DNA from: Acinetobacter schindleri CIP 107287
Lineage (GTDB): Bacteria > Pseudomonadota > Gammaproteobacteria > Pseudomonadales > Moraxellaceae
Assembly (NCBI RefSeq): GCF_000368625.1
Contig: NZ_KB849575.1
Coordinates: 737,202 to 801,201, forward strand
Direction of reading: 5' to 3'
Length of the DNA stretch: 64,000 bases
Each line of letters begins with the position of its first letter. The first letter of the stretch is position 1. A program made the position numbers and the translations under genes. The notes under the pieces were generated by a model. The model was not told where the DNA came from, did not search any database, and saw only the letters and a list, made by a program, of their open reading frames with translations. This document shows positions 38,029 to 47,745 of the stretch, piece after piece.

Positions 38029-39555
38029 ATGGAGTTTTTATTAGATCCCGGAATCTGGGTGGGTTTAATTACACTTATTATTCTTGAAATCGTTTTAGGT
38101 ATTGATAACCTAGTCTTTATTGCCATTCTGGCTGAAAAATTACCTCCTGAACAACGCGATAAAGCCCGTGTGATTGGTTTATCTCTGGCGTTGTTTATGC
38201 GTTTAGGATTGTTATTTGCAATCTCTTGGTTGGTTACCTTAACCGAACCTTTAATTACCATATTTGATAAAACATTCTCTGGTCGAGATCTGATTCTCTT
38301 GGGTGGTGGCTTGTTCCTGGTCTATAAGGCTGTGGGAGAGCTGCATGAGAAGATGGAAGGCAAGCCTGAAGTCAAAGTCACAACGAATGTCGTCTATGCG
38401 GGTTTTACTGCCGTTGTTGCTCAAATTGTGATTCTAGATGCAGTCTTCTCGCTCGATTCGGTGATTACTGCAATTGGTATGGTCGACAACATCTATGTGA
38501 TGATGGTGGCAATGGTTGTCGCAATGATGGTGATGTTGCTTGCATCTAAGCCTTTAACTGCCTTTGTCAATCGTCATCCAACCGTCGTGATTTTGTGTTT
38601 AAGTTTCTTACTCTTAATTGGTATCAGCTTGATTGCAGAAGGTTTTGGCTTCCATATTCCAAAAGGCTATATCTATTCAGGTATTGGTGTTGCTATTGCT
38701 ATTGAGGCGTTTAACCAGTTTGGTCAGCGCAATGTTGCAAAACATGAAGCAAAAATTCCATTACGTCATCGTACTGCCGACTCAATTTTAAAATTGATGG
38801 GTGGCCGAGTAGAAACCAGCAGTCCAGATATGAATGCTGAAGCACAAGAAACCTTTGCAGATGAAGAGCGGTATATGATTGGTGGCGTGCTCACTTTAGC
38901 GGAACGTTCTGTAGCATCTATTATGACACCGCGGGGCCATATTTCCTGGGTAAATCTTGATGATAGCCCAGAGCAGATTCGTGAAAAAATCTTGTCAGTA
39001 CCGCATAGTCTGTTTCCAGTCTGTCGTGGCAGTCTGGATAAGGTGATCAGCGTTGTTCGTGCCAAAGAATTGCTGGATGTACTGGAAGAACCAGAAGCGT
39101 TAAAAGCATTGATTAAGCGTCATCGTCCTATCTTTATCTTTGAAAATATGAAGGTTATTGATGCAATTAATACCTTGCGGACTTCTAAAGGTTCTTTGGT
39201 TCTGGTGAGTGATGAGTTTGGTCATGTACAGGGTCTGATTTCACCACTAGATGTATTTGAAGCGATTGCAGGGGAATTCCCGGATGCAGACGAACAGCTG
39301 GATTTAGTTCGTGTGGATGATACGCATTGGATTGCTTCAGGCATGCTGGATCTGTATCAGCTGGAACTAGAGCTAGGTATGCTGGATCTGATTGAAGAAG
39401 ATGCTGGTTATATCAGTGTTGCAGGTCTGATTCTGGATAAAACCAATGGTCATGTAGAAGTTGGTACAACACTGGAGCATCAACAGGTTACTTTCCAAGT
39501 GACTGAAATGGAAAACAATCGTATTAAGTCGGTGAATATCCATTACCAAGGTTAA
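38029..39555 (+). CDS. TerC-family membrane protein with CBS and CorC/HlyC domains
   Basis: This 508-residue protein has an N-terminal TerC domain with about seven membrane helices (residues 1-235), including EIVLGIDNL and [10 protein letters not shown], whose acidic residues line the presumed ion path. Two CBS-like domains follow at about 290-410 and a CorC_HlyC transporter-associated domain at 425-505. The layout matches E. coli YoaE/YegH. TerC proteins are linked to metal, notably manganese, export. A GGGG box precedes the ATG by about ten bases; the gene ends at a strong terminator. Confidence 0.9.
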   Translation: MEFLLDPGIWVGLITLIILEIVLGIDNLVFIAILAEKLPPEQRDKARVIGLSLALFMRLGLLFAISWLVTLTEPLITIFDKTFSGRDLILLGGGLFLVYKAVGELHEKMEGKPEVKVTTNVVYAGFTAVVAQIVILDAVFSLDSVITAIGMVDNIYVMMVAMVVAMMVMLLASKPLTAFVNRHPTVVILCLSFLLLIGISLIAEGFGFHIPKGYIYSGIGVAIAIEAFNQFGQRNVAKHEAKIPLRHRTADSILKLMGGRVETSSPDMNAEAQETFADEERYMIGGVLTLAERSVASIMTPRGHISWVNLDDSPEQIREKILSVPHSLFPVCRGSLDKVISVVRAKELLDVLEEPEALKALIKRHRPIFIFENMKVIDAINTLRTSKGSLVLVSDEFGHVQGLISPLDVFEAIAGEFPDADEQLDLVRVDDTHWIASGMLDLYQLELELGMLDLIEEDAGYISVAGLILDKTNGHVEVGTTLEHQQVTFQVTEMENNRIKSVNIHYQG

Positions 39556-39589
39556 GTTTGATGTTCTGACTTAAACTGGTTTATCCAGG

Positions 39590-39624
39590 AAAAGCCAGCA
39601 AGTAGTTACTTGCTGGCTTTTTTA
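39590..39624 (+). terminator. Terminator after the TerC-family gene
   Basis: AAAGCCAGCAAG/CTTGCTGGCTTT is a 12-bp perfect stem followed by a T run. Confidence 0.92.
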
Positions 39625-39980
39625 TGCCTAAATACTGTGATACAGACAGTAGAATAATTTTAAGCTTGGAAATTAGTCAGTCAGCTAAAAACTATAAAAA
39701 TTGCTTATTTTCTTCAAAAAATTAAGGTTAAAAATACATAATTAAATAAAAGCTTGATACAGGTCTCATAATTTATATATAATAACTATTAAATTCAATA
39801 ACTTAAATTTATAGTGAACTATTTGGTAACTGATAAGTCTGATATTGTGTATAAGAACTTAAAAATCCTATGCTAATCTGCCAAATCAGAAGATTTACTA
39901 ATCACACGCTTTTAGCTCGGAATCAGTAGAAAAGTATCATGAATTAACTGATCTGCCTGCCGCTTCAATGGATGACATAC
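39625..39980. other. AT-rich intergenic region
   Basis: About 350 bases of strongly AT-rich sequence contain several possible -10-like hexamers and no recognisable gene, repeat or operator. Confidence 0.4.
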
Positions 39981-40712
39981 ATGAAAATCAGAGAAACCAT
40001 CATTGATTTTGCAACTTTGCCAGCCCAGCAGAAACATGATTTTTTTCAGCAGATGCTGGAATTTGATCAACTCATTTTTCCCTTTGCGCCTGTTGAACAG
40101 CTATATCAATATGTACATGATCCAGAAGCAGTTTCTGTACCAGTCATACAGTATTTCGTCGGAGAGCGGCTGATTGGCCAGAATATTATGCCAATTCTCA
40201 AATTGCAGCTGCAGGACAAGCCTGTTTTTGTGGTGACTTCACGTGCCGGCGTACTGGAACAGTATCGTCGTAGTAATCTGACTTTAAAGACTGCCATTCG
40301 TGTGGCTTTGCGCTATCGTTTACGTTATCCGGCCATTCCACTTTGGTTTGTCACCACCTTGATGCAGCCGAAGGTCTATACCTTGTTTGCCTCACGTAGT
40401 CGTTATTTTTATCCAAGAAAAGGTTACACCATGCCGACTGCTCATCAATCCGTACTTGAGCTGATGCACAGATACAAGTCTCAGGTAGATAAACGTGGGC
40501 AGGGTATTTATGTTGCACCGGCACTGATGCCTAAAGTCACGCCAGATCAGTTGATTCGACTGCGCAAACGCAGTGATGTTCATTACCAGTTCTTTATGCA
40601 GCACGTGCCAGACTATTTTGATGGGAAAGGATTGATGTGTGTTTGCCGCTTAGATTTCAAAACAATTTCTGAAACAATTATGAATCTGGCTTTCGGGAAA
40701 TCTGTGCACTAG
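39981..40712 (+). CDS. Uncharacterised protein, possibly acyltransferase-like
   Basis: This 243-residue soluble protein has no signal peptide or membrane helix. A segment VVTSRAGVLEQYRRSNLTLK (about 88-107) faintly resembles the acetyl-CoA-binding turn of GNAT acetyltransferases. This is not enough to name it. It is rich in aromatic and basic residues (RSRYFYPRKGY). ATG 39981 follows a GGATG box; an in-frame ATG at 39972 is possible. It stands alone, convergent with thiM. Confidence 0.6.
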   Translation: MKIRETIIDFATLPAQQKHDFFQQMLEFDQLIFPFAPVEQLYQYVHDPEAVSVPVIQYFVGERLIGQNIMPILKLQLQDKPVFVVTSRAGVLEQYRRSNLTLKTAIRVALRYRLRYPAIPLWFVTTLMQPKVYTLFASRSRYFYPRKGYTMPTAHQSVLELMHRYKSQVDKRGQGIYVAPALMPKVTPDQLIRLRKRSDVHYQFFMQHVPDYFDGKGLMCVCRLDFKTISETIMNLAFGKSVH

Positions 40713-40738
40713 ACATAGCTTTCCTTAATGATAATAAA

Positions 40739-41566
40739 TTAAAGCAGCTCAAAATCAGCATATTGTTGAATAATTTCAGGATTCAACAGATGAATCTGAT
40801 CGATAAAGGCAACATTAAAGCTGCCCAGTGTAGAGGTAATTTCAGCAGCCCTTTTACCGGCAATCGCGAAATGCAGATGTGCAGCAGTTGCCGCAATTAC
40901 CGGGTTAGCCACAGCACTATAAGCTGCAATCAATGCACCCAAGGCACAACCTGTTGCAGTCACACGTGGCTGTAATTCTGATCCGCCCATCACCTTAATC
41001 ACAGGATAATCCTGGGAGATGATGTAATCTGATTCTCCGGAAATGGCGATGCACTGGCATTGTGCCAGCAATGATTTAGCTTGTTGATAGACTTCTGAGC
41101 TGTCTAATGTCGTACCTACACCTTTGCCTGTAACCTGTTTGCCTGCCAGAGTACCGATCTCGGAGGCATTGCCACGTACAATAGTTGGCTGAAATGTCAT
41201 TAATTGGTCAGTCACTTCTGAGCGCCAGTGCAGAATTGAACCATAACCAACAGGATCCAGCACCCAGGGTTTTTTAGTCGCATTCGCAGTCTGTGCAGCA
41301 ATCAGCATGGCCTGAACTTGTTCAGATGTTGGTGTTCCCAGATTCAAACTGACGGCCGCTGCAATTCGGGCAAAATTTTCAGCTTCAAAAGGATTGTCAA
41401 TCATGGCAGGTGCAGCATTCGCAGCCAGTAGAACATTCGCTACATAATTACTGGCAACAGCATTGGTCATGATATGCACTAAGGGTTGCTGTTGTTGTAA
41501 TGCTGTCCAGGCATCACAAACACCTTCTAGAATGTCATGGTGCAGTTGGGAAAGATTGGTATTCAT
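40739..41566 (-). CDS. thiM: Hydroxyethylthiazole kinase
   Basis: ThiM phosphorylates the thiazole alcohol salvaged for thiamine synthesis. The protein is about 275 residues with the substrate motif PLVHIMTNAVASNYVANVLLA near the N-terminus, GNASEIGTLAG near 150 and the ribokinase-like phosphate loop ATGCALGAL near 205. ATG 41566 is used; a GTG four codons upstream is possible. No thiE or thiD is adjacent and no TPP riboswitch fits in the 33 bases before it. It follows an uncharacterised zinc-ribbon gene on the same strand. Confidence 0.92.
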   Translation of the reverse strand: MNTNLSQLHHDILEGVCDAWTALQQQQPLVHIMTNAVASNYVANVLLAANAAPAMIDNPFEAENFARIAAAVSLNLGTPTSEQVQAMLIAAQTANATKKPWVLDPVGYGSILHWRSEVTDQLMTFQPTIVRGNASEIGTLAGKQVTGKGVGTTLDSSEVYQQAKSLLAQCQCIAISGESDYIISQDYPVIKVMGGSELQPRVTATGCALGALIAAYSAVANPVIAATAAHLHFAIAGKRAAEITSTLGSFNVAFIDQIHLLNPEIIQQYADFELL

Positions 41567-41599
41567 ATTGATATTCACAGTGCGTCTGCGCTGAATCCA

Positions 41600-42760
41600 T
41601 CAGCGGGTAAAATAATGGTCTTGATGTTTGCAGTTGCGGCAGCAGAGACTGACATAGTCCGTGGCATCATAATCCACGGTCAGTTCCTCGGAACCACAAT
41701 GCATACAGCGTTTATTGGAATAGAATTTTAAACGAGGCTCAATCTGCTGCCATGAACGCCAGATTGGCTGGAAGAAAATATTTTCATCATAGCCAAGAAA
41801 ATGAAAGAACAGAATTGCACTCATTTTGCTTAAAGGCAATTGTGGTGGGCGCGGCAGGGTAGAGGTTTCCCATTTTTCGTTGATGGCACGTTCACGGTAC
41901 TGCTGCAGGGTTTTTTTCAGCAAATTAGTATTGATGAAATTTTCATTGCGGGCTTGCAAGGCTTTCTGTTTGTATAAGTATTCCAGCGCCGTTTGTACCA
42001 AATAATAAATCTGTCCGACTGCCAATACATCCAGCATACGGTAGCAGAAAGTCTGAAAACTTTTATTACCCGCAATCTGAATGCCCCAGCTACGACAATA
42101 AAACTGGGCAAATTGAATCACTTCCTGATACAGCAGAAAGTATAGGGTTTCTTTAACTTCATCTGCACTTTTAAAAGGCACACCTTTGCTTAAATTCTCA
42201 AAGAACCAATGGCGTAATTGCTGGGTAATGCTGAACAGGCTCGGCTCTGAATAACCATCCAGACGCACATTAATATAATAGTGCTGCTGATCGGCATTAA
42301 AGTCTTTCAGACTTAGAATATTTTCCTTGCTGAGGCGTTTAACCAAAGCATTTTGCATCAGATAATTTGGACTGATGTTGTGATATTTGATCTGATCCCA
42401 GTCTATATATTCAGCGTGCTGACTGTGCTCATGTACATGATCATCCAGAATCGCTAACAGAAATAACTTGTTTAAAAAGCTGAGCTGACCTAATTCATAT
42501 TGATGTACATCTTTTTTACTTTGATGCTGGCGATTTTCCTGCAGACGTGTTTCCTTCATTTGACGTCTACGATTGGCCAGACATTTTTCACAGAAGCAAT
42601 TATGTTTTTGGTCAGGATAAAGCTGATGATGACAGTGACTGCATTCGTGATAATTCAGTTCCTGATCAAATTGTTCTGCCTCGACCCAGTACATTGCTGC
42701 CTGACACAAGGGACATGCGGTACTTTCATCAAGCTGTTTCTGCAAAACATTAAGCGTCAT
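41600..42760 (-). CDS. Uncharacterised protein with zinc-ribbon-like cysteine clusters at both ends
   Basis: This 386-residue protein is not one I recognise. The N-terminus holds CPLC (16-19), CSHC (40-43) and CFCEKC (55-60), enough for two zinc sites. The extreme C-terminus has CMHC followed by CCRNC. Between them is a helix-rich middle section with many His, Gln and aromatic residues and no membrane segment. The paired ribbons suggest a nucleic-acid or protein-binding role, but this is inference. An in-frame TTG four codons upstream is possible. thiM begins 33 bases after the stop on the same strand, so the two may be co-transcribed. Confidence 0.75.
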   Translation of the reverse strand: MTLNVLQKQLDESTACPLCQAAMYWVEAEQFDQELNYHECSHCHHQLYPDQKHNCFCEKCLANRRRQMKETRLQENRQHQSKKDVHQYELGQLSFLNKLFLLAILDDHVHEHSQHAEYIDWDQIKYHNISPNYLMQNALVKRLSKENILSLKDFNADQQHYYINVRLDGYSEPSLFSITQQLRHWFFENLSKGVPFKSADEVKETLYFLLYQEVIQFAQFYCRSWGIQIAGNKSFQTFCYRMLDVLAVGQIYYLVQTALEYLYKQKALQARNENFINTNLLKKTLQQYRERAINEKWETSTLPRPPQLPLSKMSAILFFHFLGYDENIFFQPIWRSWQQIEPRLKFYSNKRCMHCGSEELTVDYDATDYVSLCCRNCKHQDHYFTR

Positions 42761-42868
42761 ATCAACTAGCAATCGTAAAATGAAGAAGGAAAATCATTAT
42801 ACACAGTGCAGCTTGAGCAAGTGTGGTTCAGGCTAAAGTTTTCATCATGAGCTGATAATCAAACATGC

Positions 42869-42893
42869 AAGAGGACCACTTAAGTGGCCCTCT
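42869..42893 (-). terminator. Hairpin downstream of the 85-residue protein gene
   Basis: AGAGG-CCACT/AGTGG-CCTCT forms a near-perfect stem 22 bases past the minus-strand stop. The T tail is weak in both directions, so terminator function is uncertain. Confidence 0.5.
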
Positions 42894-42914
42894 ATTTATT
42901 GTTGAAAATGGTCT

Positions 42915-43172
42915 TTAGACTGGGCAAGGCAGGGTTTCGTCCTCTTCACCCAGATGTTTCGCATTAATTAAAGCTTGGACTTTTTTAGGCTGAACCTTTT
43001 TGGAACCAAGTGCATTATAGCTGTTCAGAATAGCACCCACTTCATAGGCTTGCATCTTGATGCCCTCACAGCTCATAAACAGTGCAATTACTTTATGGTC
43101 AATATTGGCTTGATCAAGTGCTTTCAGGGTCTTGATGTTTTCAACACGTACGATATGTTCTTTAAGATACAT
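42915..43172 (-). CDS. Small uncharacterised protein
   Basis: This 85-residue protein is preceded by a strong GAGGTG ribosome binding site. It has no signal peptide. A central LFMSCEGIKMQAYEVGAIL segment could be helix-turn-helix-like, and the C-terminus is short and acidic, then ends CPV. I do not recognise the family. It stands alone between two hypothetical genes. Confidence 0.65.
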   Translation of the reverse strand: MYLKEHIVRVENIKTLKALDQANIDHKVIALFMSCEGIKMQAYEVGAILNSYNALGSKKVQPKKVQALINAKHLGEEDETLPCPV

Positions 43173-43427
43173 AGTTCACCTCATTTTTTATTGTAGATAT
43201 AGTTGTGTAATCTGCACGTTTAAATAAAAGCAAGAAGTATGCACAAAACTGTTTTTTATGTACTGAACTTTTAAAATGCAGAATAAATTGAATGTAGGAT
43301 ACTGATTTATTTAATATTAAAAATATTTAAAACCATTATTGAAATGAATGGTTTCTGGCTTGGAGATACTTAATTCCATATTAGTGTGCTTTTCAATACA
43401 GCCTTGTGCATGAAAATGTACATAGGC

Positions 43428-43874
43428 CTAAATACATGCACGCAACTGATTGGCTAACTTGCGATTCAGTGCTTCCTTTCTTGCCAGATTTAGCTGTATT
43501 CCAAACGAGATTGGCATGCTCAGTTGCGGGGTGGTATACACGGCAAAAAGAATTTTATTGTCTTTATTTACAGCAAAAGTATATTCACCTGTCTGTTTTT
43601 CTTTGATCATTTCAAAGTAGGAATAGTGTATGAGCAGAGGCGGATTCCCCACACCCATAGCAGAATCATACGATAAATCAATCTGCTTTAAATGTGGAAA
43701 ATACATCACATCCTGAATCTGGTCAGGTTCAGAGTTGGCGACACTGATCATTAGAATTGTATTGGTTTGTGTAGAAGCCAGACATTGATAGGGCATTTTC
43801 CCTGAATAATTTGCAGCCTGAACAGAAGCGATATGGAAAACAGAAAAGCTAGCAAGCATTAGAATTTTTTTCAT
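43428..43874 (-). CDS. Uncharacterised secreted protein
   Basis: This 148-residue protein has a clear Sec signal peptide (MKKILMLASFSVFHIASVQA, cleavage before ANYSG). The mature part of about 128 residues is beta-rich, with just two cysteines, one near its start (YQCLAS) and one two residues from the end. They are well placed for a single disulfide. No lipobox or membrane anchor is present, so it is probably periplasmic. The function is unknown. Confidence 0.7.
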   Translation of the reverse strand: MKKILMLASFSVFHIASVQAANYSGKMPYQCLASTQTNTILMISVANSEPDQIQDVMYFPHLKQIDLSYDSAMGVGNPPLLIHYSYFEMIKEKQTGEYTFAVNKDNKILFAVYTTPQLSMPISFGIQLNLARKEALNRKLANQLRACI

Positions 43875-44097
43875 ATTTATTTTAGTAATATCTTAAGACG
43901 GTATATTTTTGTTTATTGTTTAAATATAAGTCAATTACTTTCAGTAATTTAAATACCTGAATTGAAATAACTCCAGTTTAGTCCCATATATAAAAACACA
44001 ATGAAATGCACAGACAGGCAGAATAAGTTGTCGTATGATCAATATGATTAACATTTTTTGCTTTACATAAGCTGTGTAAAAAGATCAGGACATTAAT

Positions 44098-46704
44098 ATG
44101 AATATTGCGGCTAATCCAGCGATCGAAGCAGATCAAACCATTTATTTAAAAGATTATCAAAAACCTTCTTATATCGTTGACTCGGTTGAGCTCAATATTC
44201 AGGTTTATGCAGATCATACGCTGGTCAGCGCTACACTGGTAATGCAGCGTCAGACTGAAGGCGAGCTGGTTTTACTCGGTCGTGATCTAGAACTGCAATC
44301 AATTCATGTTAATGGTGAGCCACTTTCTGAAAGTCAGTATAAACTTGATACTGAACAGTTAGTGATTGGCAATGCACCGGATCAGGCTACGATTAAAACC
44401 GTTGTTCGTATTCATCCTGAATCCAATACCCAATTAGAAGGCCTGTATCAAGCCAGTTCGGATCTGTTTGTGACTCAGAATGAACCAGAAGGCTTCCGTA
44501 AAATTACCTTCTATCCGGACCGTCCGGATGTCCTGTCTGTTTTTACTACACGTGTTGAAGCAGACAAGAAATTCCCGGTACTTCTTGCCAATGGTAACCT
44601 GATTGAAACGGGTGAAGCGGGGGAAGGCCGTCACTATGCGGTCTGGCAAGATCCAACCAAAAAACCAAGCTATCTGTTTGCCTGCGTGATCGGTGATCTG
44701 GCTGTGATGAAAGATCGCTATACCACTTCTGAAGGCCGTGATGTAGCACTTGAAATCTATGCTGAAGAGAAAGACATTCCAAAGTGTAAAATTGCCATGG
44801 AAGCCTTAAAGCACTCTATGCGTTGGGATGAAGAACACTATGGCCGTCCTTATGATCTTGATAATTACATGATTGTTGCCACCAGCGCGTTTAATATGGG
44901 CGCAATGGAAAACAAAGGTCTGAATATCTTTAATACTTCATGTGTACTGGCAGATGAAGAATTTACCACTGATGCTGCAATCATGCGGGTACAGTCAGTA
45001 ATTGCACATGAATATTTTCATAACTGGACCGGTAACCGTATTACCTGCCGTGACTGGTTCCAGTTATGTTTAAAAGAAGGTTTGACTGTCTTCCGTGACC
45101 AGTCTTTCTCTGAAGATCTGCAGTCTGCATCAGTGCAGCGTATTGACGATGTTGCAGTGCTTAAGGCGCATCAGTTCCCTGAAGATTCAGGTCCATTGTC
45201 GCATCCACCGCGTCCAGACCATTTTGTAGAAATTAATAACTTCTATACTGCAACAGTGTATGAAAAAGGCGCGGAAATTAACCGTATGATGGCGACCTTG
45301 CTCGGCAAAGCCAAATTCCGTATGGGTACAGATGAATATTTCCGCCGACATGATGGTGAGGCAGTGACAGTGGAAGACTGGGTTGCAGCATTAAGCGCAG
45401 GTTCTAGTGTGGATCTGTCCAGCTTCCTGATCTGGTATAACCAGCCAGGTACCCCAAAGCTGGAAGTGCATGGTGAATATGATGCAGAAGCACAGACCTA
45501 TTGCCTGAACTTTAAACAAAGCCTGAAAGCACACCCGAAATATCCAAATCTGCAAGCAGTCCCGATTCCGGTGGCATTGGCCCTGTTTGATGCAGAGAGT
45601 GGTGAACAGCTGACCTTGAATTCAGCAGCGCTGTTTGAAAATGGTGTCAAAGATGGGGTGTACCTGTTTGATCAGGAGCAGGCACGTATCGAATTTACTG
45701 GGGTAAAAGCGAAACCAGTGGTGTCATTACTGCGTAACTTCTCGGCACCAGTCAATCTGGAATTTAACTATTCTGATAAAGAGCTGGCCTTCTTGCTGCA
45801 GTATGAAACCAATGGTTTTAATCGCTGGCAGGCGACCCAGACTTTACTTGAGCGTATTCTCCTGAATGATCAGCCTGCGGACATTTATGTGCAGGCGATG
45901 TTGAATACCTTGCCGGGGGTGATTGAACAGGATCCGTTATTGGCATCTCGTCTGTTTGATGTGCCAACTGAGGGTTATCTTGGCAGCCGGATTGATGTGG
46001 ACTATCGTCCAAGCAAGATTCAGGAAAAACGTAATGCCTTGCTGAATAAATTGGCACGTGCTTTTGCTGATACTGCCAAAGAAATTTACCTGTCACTTGA
46101 TCCAGATCTGCAATCTGATTTCTCTCAGGCAATGGGTACCCGTGCATTAAGAAATATCATGCTCACCATGATCGCACGTCAAGGGGATGACTCTGCTTTT
46201 GATCTGGCTTATGAGCAGTATCATACCGGGAACATGTCTGAACGTCTGGGAGCGCTTAAAGTCTTGGTCTGGAATGATGCACCACAAGCCCAAGAAGTTC
46301 TAGCAGACTTCTATAGCCGCTTTGAAGATGAAGATTTATCTTTAGATCAATGGTTTATGGTTCAGGCGGCGCATCCTCAAGCAACTGCTGAAACGATTGC
46401 TTATCTGACACAGCATCCTGATTATGATCTGGCTGTGCCGAACCGTATTCGTGCTGTAAGTGGTGGTTTGAATGCAAATCCGGTCAATACCTGGGGTTTT
46501 GGTGTACAGCACTATATTACTTTGGCGAAATATCTGGATGAGAAAAACCCGATTGTCGGTTCACGTCTGCTTCAAGTTCTCTCTCGTTGGTATACTCTGG
46601 CTGAACCACAACGTAGTGAAGTGAAAGCTCAACTTGAAGCTCTGAAACCCCTGGTAAAATCTAAAAATGTTTGTGAAACCTTGAACAGTATGCTCAGTGT
46701 TTAA
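44098..46704 (+). CDS. pepN: Aminopeptidase N
   Basis: PepN is the main cytosolic M1 aminopeptidase, trimming N-terminal residues from peptides. The 868-residue protein has the substrate motif GAMEN near residue 268 and the zinc site HEYFHNW near 303, with the third ligand Glu in LKEGLTVF. Length and C-terminal helical domain are typical of proteobacterial PepN. An AGGA box lies eight bases before the ATG. It ends in a terminator and is probably monocistronic. Confidence 0.96.
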   Translation: MNIAANPAIEADQTIYLKDYQKPSYIVDSVELNIQVYADHTLVSATLVMQRQTEGELVLLGRDLELQSIHVNGEPLSESQYKLDTEQLVIGNAPDQATIKTVVRIHPESNTQLEGLYQASSDLFVTQNEPEGFRKITFYPDRPDVLSVFTTRVEADKKFPVLLANGNLIETGEAGEGRHYAVWQDPTKKPSYLFACVIGDLAVMKDRYTTSEGRDVALEIYAEEKDIPKCKIAMEALKHSMRWDEEHYGRPYDLDNYMIVATSAFNMGAMENKGLNIFNTSCVLADEEFTTDAAIMRVQSVIAHEYFHNWTGNRITCRDWFQLCLKEGLTVFRDQSFSEDLQSASVQRIDDVAVLKAHQFPEDSGPLSHPPRPDHFVEINNFYTATVYEKGAEINRMMATLLGKAKFRMGTDEYFRRHDGEAVTVEDWVAALSAGSSVDLSSFLIWYNQPGTPKLEVHGEYDAEAQTYCLNFKQSLKAHPKYPNLQAVPIPVALALFDAESGEQLTLNSAALFENGVKDGVYLFDQEQARIEFTGVKAKPVVSLLRNFSAPVNLEFNYSDKELAFLLQYETNGFNRWQATQTLLERILLNDQPADIYVQAMLNTLPGVIEQDPLLASRLFDVPTEGYLGSRIDVDYRPSKIQEKRNALLNKLARAFADTAKEIYLSLDPDLQSDFSQAMGTRALRNIMLTMIARQGDDSAFDLAYEQYHTGNMSERLGALKVLVWNDAPQAQEVLADFYSRFEDEDLSLDQWFMVQAAHPQATAETIAYLTQHPDYDLAVPNRIRAVSGGLNANPVNTWGFGVQHYITLAKYLDEKNPIVGSRLLQVLSRWYTLAEPQRSEVKAQLEALKPLVKSKNVCETLNSMLSV

Positions 46705-46717
46705 TTAAACCTTGTTG

Positions 46718-46747
46718 AAAAAGCCGGGTTTAATATCCGGCTTTTTT
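46718..46747 (+). terminator. Terminator after pepN
   Basis: AAAAGCCGG/CCGGCTTTT with a short AT loop and T run lies 14 bases after the stop. Confidence 0.9.
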
Positions 46748-46821
46748 ATTTAGAGCATCAGTAATATTTATTCAATATGTTATTAAAGAAAGTATGTATT
46801 AAATTTTGCTTTACTATAGCA

Positions 46822-46885
46822 ACACATATCGAAGTATGTGTGACGCCAATTTCAGGCGCTCACAATGTAAAGATCAAGATGATCT
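46822..46885 (+). promoter_or_regulatory. Structured leader with three hairpins
   Basis: Three consecutive hairpins lie just ahead of the small gene at 46905: ACACATA/TATGTGT (46822-46841), CGCC/GGCG (46844-46858) and AGATCA/TGATCT (46871-46885, 3-nt loop). This could be a regulatory 5' leader or a palindromic repeat. No known RNA family is recognised. Confidence 0.4.
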
Positions 46886-46904
46886 GATAATTGGGCGAAT
46901 TGAA

Positions 46905-47114
46905 ATGTTATTTAAAATTGAGGATGGATTTTATTTAAATACTCAACACATTATTGCTGTGCGAGTCATCAAGGACAGTACGCGTGGAGTATTCGAACTC
47001 CATCTGGAATACACTCCAAATTCGGTACAGAAATCTGGTGAATATATCAAAGTGTTCAGCTCCCAGTTGGAAGCGGAAATGTTCCTCAACCAATTGAACC
47101 AGAAAATTCGCTAG
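46905..47114 (+). CDS. Small uncharacterised protein
   Basis: The predicted 69-residue protein starts at ATG 46905 (MLFKIEDGFYLNTQ). A longer frame from TTG 46806 would run through three hairpins and is thought to be leader. The sequence alternates hydrophobic and charged residues as in a small beta sheet, then ends in an amphipathic helix (SSQLEAEMFLNQLNQKI). It has no signal peptide. The family is not recognised. It is followed by a strong terminator. Confidence 0.6.
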   Translation: MLFKIEDGFYLNTQHIIAVRVIKDSTRGVFELHLEYTPNSVQKSGEYIKVFSSQLEAEMFLNQLNQKIR

Positions 47115-47126
47115 TTTCTAGAAAAT

Positions 47127-47156
47127 CAAAAAGCCTGTCATTAAGACAGGCTTTTT
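47127..47156. terminator. Bidirectional terminator between convergent genes
   Basis: CAAAAAGCCTGTC/GACAGGCTTTTTG is a 13-bp perfect stem with A and T runs. It serves the small plus-strand gene and the minus-strand uspA gene. Confidence 0.9.
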
Positions 47157-47175
47157 GATGAGCAAGGAAGGGCAT

Positions 47176-47622
47176 TTATTCTTTAACGATTAATATTGGA
47201 GTTTCAGCCAAGCCGAGTACATTTTGTGCCACGCTGCCTAAAATCAGTTTTTGTAATCCTTTACGTCCATGTGAACCCATCACAATCAAATCTACAGGTA
47301 ATTCATGACTGGTCTGCAGAATGCCTTCCGAGGGTGACATGCCGTGTAGAATCCGAATATCCAGATCTATACCTTCACGCGTAAAGGTATGTTTTAGGTC
47401 ATTGAGCCTATCCAGTGCGTTTTGCTCGGCCTGCATAAAATAATCGGTGACAGCTGGGGCAACCTTGTAAAAATCTACTCCAGAAAAAGGATCAACCGCA
47501 ATGACGCTGATTAAGGTCACTTTGCTGCCAAAAACTTTTGCAATATCGAGCGCATGTTCTGCAGCCGCATAAGAGATAGGCGATTCATCAATTGCGACCA
47601 GGATATGTTGATAATGCTTCAT
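47176..47622 (-). CDS. Universal stress protein, UspA family (copy 1)
   Basis: This 148-residue single-domain UspA protein has the opening HILVAIDES with the ATP-site aspartate and the nucleotide-binding loop VMGSHGRKGLQKLILGSVAQ near 117-136. These G-X2-G-X9-GS residues mark ATP-binding members. ATG 47622 is preceded by AGGAATTCTT and is chosen over an upstream in-frame start that would add 35 residues of non-Usp sequence. It is a close paralogue of the gene just upstream on the same strand. Confidence 0.9.
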   Translation of the reverse strand: MKHYQHILVAIDESPISYAAAEHALDIAKVFGSKVTLISVIAVDPFSGVDFYKVAPAVTDYFMQAEQNALDRLNDLKHTFTREGIDLDIRILHGMSPSEGILQTSHELPVDLIVMGSHGRKGLQKLILGSVAQNVLGLAETPILIVKE

Positions 47623-47745
47623 AAGAATTCCTGATAATGATGCACGCTTGGAAACAGGATACAGCTGTAGCTGGCGTGATGAATAATAGCAGTGCTTTAA
47701 AGCATGATTTACTGTCATACGCATCAAGGGATGCGCAGAACCAGA

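Noticed and set aside
41567..41599. TPP riboswitch upstream of thiM
   Set aside because: There are only 33 bases between the upstream gene and thiM, too few for the roughly 100-base aptamer.
47623..47727. 35-codon extension of UspA copy 1
   Set aside because: The conserved Usp fold starts at MKHYQHILVAID, which has an AGGA box directly upstream.
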